64,000 nt of DNA from Fasciolopsis buskii (Eukaryota; Platyhelminthes; Trematoda; Plagiorchiida; Fasciolidae), in the NCBI GenBank assembly GCA_008360955.1, contig LUCM01000091.1, positions 62,892-126,891 of the forward strand, in the 5' to 3' direction. The translations under genes were made by a program, and so were the position numbers. Shown here piece after piece: positions 1-9,619 of the stretch (the stretch's first letter is position 1; the number at the start of each line of letters is the position of its first letter). The notes below the pieces were generated by a model. The model was not told where the DNA came from. It searched no databases and saw only the letters and a list, made by a program, of their open reading frames with translations.

Positions 1-590
1 ATATGGATTAGGATTATTTCCGATTGCTGAGTTTTATGTTGAAATGAGTCTAATTCAGGCCTGGTCTCTGTCTATATGGCACTCGGTTTGATCACGCTAA
101 TTACGAAATCTTTTGCCTGTGAGATAACATCCTTTTCAAGCCGTCAGAGTTGTCTTGTTTTGCGTACTGCTTTCGAAAACTGACTGAACAATTATGGAAA
201 AATTATATTTCACTAAGGGCATTCTTTCCAAGTCTTCCCTCAGAAGAACATCTGAAAAGCGTGAATAAAACGTAAAAAAAGAACGAAGCTCAGCTCTTTT
301 TCTATTTCTATGCCCGTTCTCCGTCTTTGGAAACTGTACTCTGTTAATTAGTGCTTTATTTGCTTTATATTCCAGCGTATAAGAACCAGATGGGTTATAT
401 CAATGTGGGATTTTGACTGTTAGTTTCGTGGGAAAAGTTTTCATTTGAGCAAATAGGATTCAGGATATGACTTAACTCTGTTAGCGCAGAAGATAACTCT
501 CACTAGCCGAGCTTGAGTTGCGATTCCTCTCGTTTAATAGCAACAATTCTAATATTTGTTTTAGTCTTTAATTTTTTAGTTCCTCTGTTA
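1..590. other. No feature recognised
   Basis: AT-leaning sequence without an open frame of interest, a tandem repeat or a recognisable repeat family. I see nothing that can be supported here. Confidence 0.5.
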
Positions 591-597
591 ATGATTG

Positions 598-735
598 TCG
601 AATGCACACCATTTTCAGGAACGGCACTATTGTCGACAGAGTGTTACCAGTTAGGGAATCTGAACGGCGGTGGGAGGATTTGAACCCAGGAGCTTCACTC
701 AGAAACGCCACTATCGTGACCGCTGAGCGCCGGGG
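598..735 (-). repeat. SINE-B copy with tRNA-like head
   Basis: A tRNA-derived short interspersed element on the minus strand. The complement carries a B-box-like GGGTTCAAATCC (plus positions about 673-684), preceded by GCTCAGCGGTCACG, which resembles the D-arm and A-box part of a tRNA (about 710-730). On the minus strand the head is followed by CCTCCCACCGCCG and then TTCCTGAAAATGGTGTGCAT (598-623). The same order (B box, CTCACCGCCGG, then TTCCTGAAAATTGGTGTGCA) occurs on the plus strand at 23890-24055. The two are therefore copies of one family, called SINE-B here. A RNA polymerase III origin is inferred from the box arrangement; activity is not expected. The 5' limit of the element is not resolved. 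Confidence 0.6.
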
Positions 736-739
736 TCGG

Positions 740-1985
740 CAGCTCAATCGAACGATCCTGATTGACAGTTAACAACTGGATAGCAGTGTGGCGTTCCAGT
801 CTGAACGTCCTTGGCGTCAGCCCTACAACAGCCAATAACTTCCCACTTTCGACCCCTTATTTCTGAACACGGCCCCCTCCCTGAAATCCTGTACCTTTGT
901 TGTACAATGAACAGAAAAAGAAATGAGAGAAATAGATAACACAAAAAGAGAAGACGAAGGCATTTTGTCGAGCTACACTAACCTATGTAATTTATTGGCT
1001 TACTCATACATATTTATTTTGTATTATTACAATAGTGGTGGTCTACTACTAGACGTTATCATGTGATCGTCATATCAGTTTTCAGAGCTTCTTCCCACTA
1101 AGCAGAGTGTAGCAATTCAAGTTAAATCCACGTACATCGAGCTTCTACGATTTGGATAACTGAGGACGTAGAATAGTAAATTCCATTACATACTATCGAT
1201 CCCAAAATCAAAATAATTAACCGGGAATGGACTGGCAACCTTTTGCTTACCGGATATCTCAGTCAAATCGCCGTTGCCTCTTCCGAAATTTCGCTGGTTT
1301 GCAATGAGATCCAACCACTAAATAAATACCGCAGATCAATTTTCGAGGTGTGGGAGCACGATTTCTCGTGAAAACGTTTGTGGCAGCTGCCCCCATACCC
1401 ACACTTAAAAGTACTGGGAGAAATCACGTTGACCGGGTCTTCCCGCCCAAACAGTAAGAAGCCTGATTCCATGGTGGACAGTATTCGCACCGCAGGAGCC
1501 ACTGGATTAGGAAACATTGAAAGTAGTCGCCTTCATCATCCTTTTTTGTCTACGAAGCAGGGACCCATTTTGATTAGATGGCACATCATCTTTCTTGGTT
1601 GCAAGTGTTTTTATCGTCATGTTCCAAATCGATATGTTGACTGCATCGTAACCTATCTTTTTCACTGTATGGCCTTTTGCTGTTCTTTTGGTATCCTTTA
1701 AATAATAATGGAAAGACTATTCTCGGCGTTCACTGGTTGTGAAGTTTCTGATTTAAACTTGATTAATTCCTTTGTCCCGGGCTGCAATATCAATCGCTCA
1801 CATAGTGAACTAAACACTTTACTACTCTTAACTATTAAATAGGAAGGCTTTGCATGACTTTATGCCGTGGGTTCGCGTTCTGAAAAGAGGCTGTCCATCT
1901 TTTAGAATGCAACTACTCGGTTATCGCAGTTCTATGGCCAGAGAAATCCGCTGGCGGATAACGGCACCATGTCATGAGTTTTGAA
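740..1985. other. No feature recognised
   Basis: Unique-looking sequence. Overlapping open frames occur on both strands around 1263-1701, but neither resembles a known protein or has convincing splice borders. I see no repeat family here. Confidence 0.4.
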
Positions 1986-1989
1986 AGGT

Positions 1990-2120
1990 TCGCCCGGTTG
2001 GTTTGGACCTTATAGTGTTCGACTCACACCCATTCATTCACGCTTTAGTTCAGAATCCATGGATTTTTACTGTTGATGATTCCTGACAAACCAGGAGAAA
2101 CGCCATACAGGGCTTCCGTG
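1990..2120 (+). repeat. Old SINE-A copy (degenerate)
   Basis: Degenerate member of the tRNA-derived family called SINE-A here. It shows GCCCGGTTGGTTTGGACC...GTGTTCGACTCA where better copies have GCCCGATAGCTTAATGG...GTGTTCGACTCA. Further along is CTGTTGATGATTCCTGACAA (about 2070-2090), matching the conserved CTGATGATTCCTAACAAGG segment of the family. The B box is eroded. Divergence is much higher than in the copies at 35771-36202 and 54771-55115, so this is an older insertion. Confidence 0.45.
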
Positions 2121-2124
2121 ATTT

Positions 2125-3805
2125 CCGAACGGTTAGTCAGACATTGATTCTTCGTGAAGGATCCATCTGTGATGCTTTCATTAACGTACTACTGAACAAA
2201 TCTATTGTAGTTTCACATATTTTGATTTATTTTTGTTTTCTGTTAGCACTAGTCCACAATTCGAAACTTAGTCTTAAACAACAAGTGCTCTGTAAGAGTG
2301 CACAAACTGTCCAATGTTCAGGCTTAGGTATCTGTCACCGGAACGGCTTGGAACATTTTTTCAAAGGTAACAGGTAAACTCTGCTTTGTTTCCCAAAGAA
2401 TTACGTTGAACTTTGCGAAAAGCGGACCATCGGAGATACAGTTCAAAATGACCATGAGGCGAACTGTTTAGTTAGGACGACCTGGTTTGATCTAGAATAA
2501 AATTGTATAGTTGAATGAAACCAGTGTGGACATCAGCACAACGTGTTTTCGTAAGTCGTAGGGCTTTCCTGGTAGACGGCACACAAGAACTTCAGAAACG
2601 CCTAAACCTCAAAGCCGAGCGTCTTCCCAATCACTGGTTATCAGCAGATCACCCGAGGCTTGGCCAAATTGGAAATTTAATGGTGGGTCACAAATGATGA
2701 AAGCGGGGCTAGATTGCCCACTCAGGTTATAGTATCGATAAGACGGTCCAGTTAATCAAGGTTAGCCGTCTTTTAGTTCAACAGTTAGAAGTTGGTCGCT
2801 GGGGTGAAGACGAAGATAGCCACAGGGTATTGATTAGGATTGACGGAACTGGAAACAAAATAGTGGAATGAATTGATGCTAACACCAGTGCCTTAGGCAA
2901 AAGTAGTGTGGTTTTCGAGCCTTTTACAAAATCATTTAGCTTGTGCACCAATTAACGGAAATGTCATGACGCTTTCAAGAGGAGGTGGTACCAAATAAAG
3001 GCCAACAAATCGCGTAAATTCAATGACATAAGGTAGTTTCAAACTGTAACCTTCAATCCTAAATGTCGTGATTTTAACTGCTGGATGCTTACCAGCTACT
3101 TGAGAATTCTTTCTAGGTTTGCGCGAACAAACTTTGTTACCTTTGAGGTCGAACCAAAATATGTGACCTGTCAAAAACATGGTCGATAGAATTTCCGTTG
3201 ACTTTTACTTCCATTTTATCCATTGGATCAATCTACATCCTCATGACATTCAAGCGGCAATAAATACGTTTTCTTAAAAGAACCCCTCGTTGTGGCGTTT
3301 GTCTTTCCGGTTTCCGTTTGTCTACACGGATGACTGTTAGTGGTACTTGTGCGCGCGGAAAAAGTTTGTCGCAGTTTGAAATGAAAGTTTCAATTAAACA
3401 AAAGCTGCCGTGACCTTGCAACGTCATTTTATTGATCCGAACCTGATGGATTGACTGATCAACAAGTAAACAATATTTTAGCATTTCGTTTTTCCTACGG
3501 GAGTCATTGATAATGCGATCGAATAAGGACCGCTATGCTTATCACTTTCTCTGTATCACAGAATAAAACATAATCAGTTTACCAGTTTTGGATGTTTTTA
3601 TGATCAAACAACCAGGTGGTACAATACGATTTAATGGCTTTGCTACTGCTAGTGGAGTCGGAGTGGAACCATAAATTTCCATTTTGTGCCGGTAGAAAAT
3701 TTTCACGAAATTCGCTTACTTTCCTTTTTTGCTTTTGTTTTTAAACTTGACGGAACATACATCAGTTACGAATAGAAGCAATATCATCATGTGATGATGT
3801 TCATA
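2125..3805. other. Unique sequence with weak minus-strand open frames
   Basis: Two adjacent minus-strand open frames (2932-3180 and 3233-3484) read with fairly normal amino-acid composition and could be parts of an exon or a decayed gene. I could not match them to a family, and no convincing splice borders frame them. The rest of the stretch shows no recognisable feature. Confidence 0.3.
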
Positions 3806-3811
3806 AAAGAA

Positions 3812-3955
3812 CCGAGTCTACCCGATGAGGTAATGACCAAAAGGTTCGAATCACATCTGTTCCAGTTAGGGCACGGTAGACGGTCATTATTGATGATTCC
3901 TAGCAAGAACTAAATAGCTGTGTGTTGTTTTCGTGGCTTCTCAATTCTCATCTGA
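3812..3955 (+). repeat. SINE-A copy, internally deleted
   Basis: Plus-strand SINE-A copy. It begins GTCTACCCGATGAGGTAATG, matching the family's GCCTACCCGATAGCTTAATGG. It retains GGTTCGAATCACAT near the B box and continues GGGCACGGTAGA...TTGATGATTCCTAGCAAG (about 3870-3905), then TAGCTGTGTG and a TTCGTGGCTTCTCAATT segment equivalent to the family tail. Part of the region between the A and B boxes is deleted relative to the copy at 36010-36202. It lies just upstream of LINE-1 copy 1. Confidence 0.6.
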
Positions 3956-4039
3956 GCCTTCAGATCGTAAGCTGATTAGTTATTTAAGAACATAATGTAA
4001 TGAAAAGCTGTTTCGCAGATAAATGTCGCTAATGGATTT

Positions 4040-6680
4040 TCTAATCTCAGTCGACGGCCAAGATGCAATCGTGATTATATATATATATATATAAATATAT
4101 ATATGTATTCCGGCATTGTCGAGTACCAACGTTCGCTCTCCATTTACGAAAATGTCGGATCTGTCTCTCAAACACCAATCGTCCATCCATGTTCAAACTT
4201 GTACCTTCTGCATATGGCTGATCCGTAAGACAGATATTCGGATAAGAAGACTGGAGGCGATGTGGAAGCATAAATAAACTCCTTCTGGTCTGGCAAGTCC
4301 GAATTTATTAATGGGGATCCGTTAAACGGAATGGACTGTCTGGTGACACCGTATCATTCTAGGTATTCTTGCCATACAAGTACATATCATAAACATAACT
4401 TTATATATTACCTTTTAAGCTTGCACACAAATAGTCACATCTTTTTTATAACTTTTCTCCACTTATCGTTCCGTCTTCCCTAGCGGATTGTTGCATATGT
4501 ATTCGCGGGTGATTTCAATCGTGACATTCTATCTCTGGCCACTGTACTGGTGCGATTTGACTCCATCCTGCCGTTCTCCCACCAGAACGACTCCATTTTT
4601 AGATAGGGTTATTTATCATACGCATCCTGTTTGATTTGCCCTGTAGAAATGCGGTCCTTCCAATTTTCCAAGTATTTGACATTGGTCGCTTCTGTGAAGT
4701 TGGCCAAATAATGTGCTCTCGATCAGCCTTCCATTCCATCAGGCGAAAAAAATCAACTCCAAGTTCGCTTCCATAAATTTTCACACACGACCTTCTTTAC
4801 TCTCTTCAGGAAATCAATTTTACTTTGCATCAGCTTTTTCATTTCGAACTCTCTCTCAATGGGACAACTGTCCAAATTTTCAACAGATATTGGCCCAACG
4901 CGACCTTTTGATATTACTGTCTCTTAGAAACCCAGCAATGAGTAACTGCAATACTTCCAATCACTAACGAAAGTTGAAATCAGCCGCGTCGAATCTGCAT
5001 TCTCTCTCTAGCACAATCGTGAGTGGCACGACAACTCGATTCCCAAGCAAACTATTCCGACTGTTGCATGGAAAGAAGAGATATGTGAAATGTTCTGCGA
5101 TCGTCGACTAGCAATCAATCAATGTTTCTCATTCCACCCTCTCCACTTATGCCTTAATTGAACATGTATAGCAGGGGTGACTATGACAGTTATCAATAGT
5201 TTTTATAGGGAAGCTATTGTTTGACTCTTCTTCTCACGCCACTGAAATTAAATTACACAGGTCATTGCTTCTGACAGTCGCCTTAGCTCTTTAAGACATG
5301 ATTCTGGTGGTCCTGACAATGCATTCAACGTCTCTAATTAGCACATCATTAAACTCGTCCTCTACCTGACTCGTAGATAACATCTGTAACTACATTCCAA
5401 CCTCTCAATAAATCTAGGAGTTCTTATGATGTTTCAAGCAAATCCGTTTTCGCCCCATCGCCTTATAACATCTGTCTCAAACTGGCGGATAAATGCTATG
5501 CCAAGCACATGCCTCTCTTCTAATGTAGCCCCTAAACGACCTCTTTTTCGTCATATAAATCTAACAGCCCACTATGGAATGCTATCGCCTCCCTCATTCA
5601 TCCACATTTTTAATCTTAAGACGGCATCCGATCGAAAGCTGTGCATTGCGACCTTCTAGACTACTTCGTCCGGCATTTCGATTCGGTCATGATCGTCTTC
5701 GACTGTCCACAAAACTGAAACATGTTGATTGTTCGCCGCCGCTTATCAGCAATGGCTCCCCCTTGATTACTTTACTAACGCGAATCAATGGCAATACACG
5801 AATGGAACGGTTAAACTCAAACCATTGATAACAACTCAGGCAATATGACAGGGCTGTGTCTAGCCACGTATTCTTCTCCAGCACATCACCGCTAATCTTT
5901 AGTTAGCTTTACTCCGTCCGCTGTTAGGAATAGTTCACTTATGTTACTCTCTCTCAAGCTGTTTCGAAAACGATGATTTCCAAAGTGTTTCTAACAACCT
6001 ATCTTCTATCTTTTGCGATTTTTAATTTCATCGAACTTGGCTTATAATACAAACATATCTAAATGTTTCGAATGTCCGTTCTCTCTCTCTGTCTTTCTTC
6101 GTCGGCCTACCGCTATGTCGGGAAACCGTTTTCATCAACCTAAAAAATCTAATCGTGTTTGAATAATGTGAAATCCCCTCTAGAGTTACATTTGATAAAC
6201 GTATCGTAAGTGACTTCTCACTTTCTATCGTTGTATAAGAATTCTCCCGACGATTGTCATTTCAAGTCAGGATGCTTCGGCCCTACAAGGTGGAACAATG
6301 CATTATCTCCCTAATCGTCTTTGCTGTTCTCCTGTCATTTTTACAGGTTTACTCAAGAAAGACTAAAATTCTCCTCCGAAGGCTATCAATTATTAGCCGT
6401 GTGCCTTTCATTCCACTAAGTGTGTTGTCTTTCAACCTGTGAGAAATTCGCTCATAACTTTCTTTTAGATCCCACGCATCCTCCGCACAACGATCTCTCA
6501 ATGAGCGCTCTCATATTTCTACACGATCCGCTTTTCATTCCATACCCTCTGTAATCGATATCTGTAGGAACTCCAATCTCCCATATTCAGCAAGCATCTT
6601 GAAGAACCGCGATCTTGTTTTAGCCGAATTCCTGAACAACCTATCATATTGTGTTCTCATTATTCCTCGACGAGTTTTTT
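4040..6680 (+). mobile_element. LINE-1 copy 1: decayed non-LTR retrotransposon
   Basis: A non-LTR retrotransposon fossil on the plus strand, recognised by collinear similarity to the minus-strand copy at 48427-51155. The order is an endonuclease-like part (about 4100-4620), a linker (about 4700-5130), then the reverse transcriptase (about 5400-6000 and beyond). At 4508-4519 the frame reads Gly-Asp-Phe-Asn, the conserved GDFN motif of the apurinic-type endonuclease of jockey/CR1-like elements. The RT fingers correspond to 5437-5700 and the QG-block region to about 5840-5870. Many frameshifts and stops break every frame. The usual YADD catalytic block is not recognisable near 5930-5955. From about 6000 the sequence still reads like an RT C-terminal part in fragments, up to about 6680, but copy 2 no longer supports it there. 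Clade assignment (CR1/jockey-like) is an inference. Confidence 0.8.
4075..4105. repeat. (AT)n microsatellite inside LINE-1 copy 1
   Basis: A run of about 30 bases of alternating AT, slightly interrupted, lying inside the retrotransposon. In copy 2 the flanking bases GGCCAAGATG and ATTCCG are separated by only a few bases. The run is therefore an expansion inside the element after or during its decay. Confidence 0.85.
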
Positions 6681-6699
6681 TCACATTTTTACAAGTTGA

Positions 6700-9430
6700 T
6701 GAGTGTAAATTTGTTCCTATTTTCCCTCACATTGTTTTAGTCGAAATGCAACAAGGTTGTATGTAAAAGTCTGTACAAGTACAATACAGCAAAACTTTAA
6801 TAAAACGTATCTAAGCCGTAGAAGTTAGGATTTCCAAATTTTGCATCGAACCAGAATGTCAAGTTAGGAAAAGAAACGTATGGTTTTTACGTCTCCAATA
6901 AAATGTTCCAGTTCGATTAGCTTGTATTACCTCGTGGCTAGGTCATTGTTATCGGGTGTGGTAACATGTTCTTGTACGCTTCAGAATCCTGGTTTCCGGT
7001 CTGCTCTCAGCCGGAGCCCACTTGAAATCACATAACATGGGTCATTATAACTTCATTGTTGCACGTACCTACAAAAAAACGCCTAGTCAGAAACCTTGCA
7101 AATCACGAACACTCTCGGCGCAATTCAGCGACTCTCACTGATTCGACTCAAATTCCGTCAGTCGTACCACAACCTCTACCTGAGTAATCAAACACAAACG
7201 AAGGTTTAAGAAATCGTGTGATTCTCGTTCGCCTTTTTAATTTAATATTTTGAGGATTGCCAGTAGTACATATTCGTCCTATCCCAAATGAGGTTTGAAC
7301 CCCTTGAGTGGACTAATGCGAATCAAAGCCAAAAAAGGAGGGCTTTTGGTCTGACACTCCACCTCCGGGGATTTATTTCAAATAGACGGTACATAGCACA
7401 GTGTCAGCCGTAAACTCACGTTGTTTTATAGCCACAAGACATTGGTAACGAGAACGCCGTCTACTGTAGTGAACGAAATCTTCGTGGGACACTAATCACT
7501 TTTAATTTTGTTTTCTATACTAATAATGGATCTAGAGAAAATTAAAATTCATGATACGATTTTGACACCTCGTTCACGTGTAATTTATCAAATTTTCAAA
7601 CTTTTTTTGGCGCTAAACGGGGAAATAATTTTAGGTTTCATATTTGGTAACTAATGTAAGGTATATGAGAATTTCGTTCGGCAATGTGTCAATGTTTTGT
7701 GCTACACTGTAGTCGTTCAGTATCAATAAATACTTCTTCTCTTTGATTTTCTAGTTGTGCACAATTAATTTGTTTTTTATGTGACTGAATTTCCCAAAGT
7801 GCTGACCAATACGGTCGGATCAGTTGAGTACACTCACACACTCGCACACACACAAATATTGTTACAATACATACTGTGTGCATACCTGTGAACGATGAGC
7901 GTAGGATGAAATTACAAACTATCCGATTGGTGTTTGTCAAAGAACATTTCGGTTGGTTCAGTCGGAACAGAACTGAAATATTTAAGGTGTGCTCAAACAG
8001 TCAGACCACGAGGACCTACGTGATACGATCGAGGCTTCTTTTTGGTGGACAGGCAAACGGAGAAACGAAGTAACAAGTGAGTTCTTCATGACTTCGTCGT
8101 TTTTTTTCGGAATGACTTTTTATTCACACCGCTTCGTCCCACTGGATGAGCGAGCAATATTTTTAATCTTGACAGAACGGTGACCAAGAAGAGTGAGGAA
8201 TAACAAACATTCTCACAGAGACAATATTTCCGAACAGGAGAACATATAAAGTCACTTTAAACATTACACATAGTAAACATTTTTTCTGCCATTCTACTTC
8301 CTTGAGTTTGTCTTCCTTTGAATTTACCAGTCCAAGTTCGACTAAGATATTGCTAGCTAAACAAAATGACAAATTCATTTCGAACCGGAATCTGAGAATT
8401 CGTTTCAAGAAGAAACAGACCAACATCTTGGTTTCTAATAGATTCATTCAAAGAGATGGTAAAAGTTGATATGGGGGATCGAAAAACGATAATTACCGCG
8501 AACAATTTTGCCCAATAGACAATACATTTACGGAGAGAAAGCCTCGCAACGGTACCATATTTTTTGTCACAATTCTGGCAGATTATCGTTACATGCGTAG
8601 CTGAGCTAAAACCTGATAGTTTGGAATTTCACATTCATCACCTCAAGAATCAGGAGTCATTCTGTGAACGCTGAGAATGGAACTTATCTGTGAATAGGCC
8701 AGCGACGGACAGCGCCGCTATTTGGAAGCAGAAAGCTGGAGTGGCGCAAGCCCTCCTTGGTTATCCGATAACTATTTAGCCGCGTATGTGTATACTTCAG
8801 GTGTCTCCACAGAAGAAGAACGTGGCCAATGGCTTCAATAGAGATTTTACTGATTGTTCGCTGATGTATAAAGCATTATGCTGGAAATTTCGAAATTTTT
8901 CACCCATTTATAGTTTGAAAAATCGCAAAGTCCGAGAGAACTTCTAGGAATAGTAAAATAAATCGCATTTTGTCGTTCTCGTCGGCATGACACCACGCTA
9001 TCCGCGTTCAGGCCTATTCATATTACACGCACAAATATCCAAGGTTCAGACTAATAGGTAAATACTATTTCATTTTTCAACTTGGTCGGGGAGAAATGAA
9101 CACTTTTCTTCCAAAATTTGATTTTATGCTTTCAATATCACAAAATAAATATGCTGTAGTGCAGAGCTGTCATCTTTAAATATCTTCGGTGATAGTTAAA
9201 TATTATTACGTAAGACCAAAGCCTTTCAGTTTGGTTATATTTTTAGCTGACCCCTCCAGTTTGATTTTTTTGGTTCGTGATGCAACACGTTGAAATTTGT
9301 TTTCAGTATGCCTTTGTTAATTCCGTAAAATCTCGGTTTCCGCAATGTGAAAAGGAATAACAGAGGTATTTGTATAGAGGAGTGTCAATCAGCGGAGAAT
9401 TTTACTTATTGACGAGCGGTACAATAGTGT
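6700..9430. other. Unique sequence without a supported gene
   Basis: No repeat family or gene is recognised. There is a hydrophobic minus-strand open frame at 8163-8447 with a possible membrane segment, but its splice borders are ambiguous. A GGGGTTCAAACC-like complement near 7289-7301 might be an isolated B box. Short CA-rich sequence lies at about 7840-7858. Nothing else can be supported. Confidence 0.35.
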
Positions 9431-9438
9431 GGACATAC

Positions 9439-9560
9439 ACCAAACCCTGTCATGATCCATAATGCTACGATCGAGAAGATAGTATAAGTCAAACTGACTG
9501 CCGCATATCTCAATTCTCGTCCGTTTTTACCAATTAATTTCAGCTCAGCTTTTGATTTGG
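9439..9560 (-). CDS. Candidate internal exon of a membrane protein
   Basis: A minus-strand open segment of 122 bases bounded by plausible splice signals. On its 5' side is an AG (plus 9561-9562) preceded by a pyrimidine-rich tract (complement of about 9575-9605). On its 3' side is the strong donor GTATGT (plus 9438-9433). It encodes 40 full codons. The N-terminal part is basic (KSKAELKLIGKNGRELR) and is followed by a hydrophobic stretch of about 22 residues (YAAVSLTYTIFSIVALWIMT) fitting one transmembrane helix. The exon starts in phase 1 and ends in phase 0. I do not recognise the protein and cannot connect it confidently to other exons; nearby minus-strand hydrophobic frames are possible partners. 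It may also be a chance open frame. Confidence 0.35.
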
Positions 9561-9619
9561 CTGTTACCGGAGACTTCAAACGAGAGGGAGGGGGCAGTAG
9601 ACAAAAATGCATTACAAAA

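Noticed and set aside
2932..3484. Distant likeness of minus-strand frames to an ER membrane complex subunit
   Set aside because: Only a few scattered residues fit; the match did not hold over the conserved core.
6955..7020. Shared TCTGCTCTCAGCCG with the complement of the region near 27305
   Set aside because: Similarity does not extend convincingly beyond about 14 bases.
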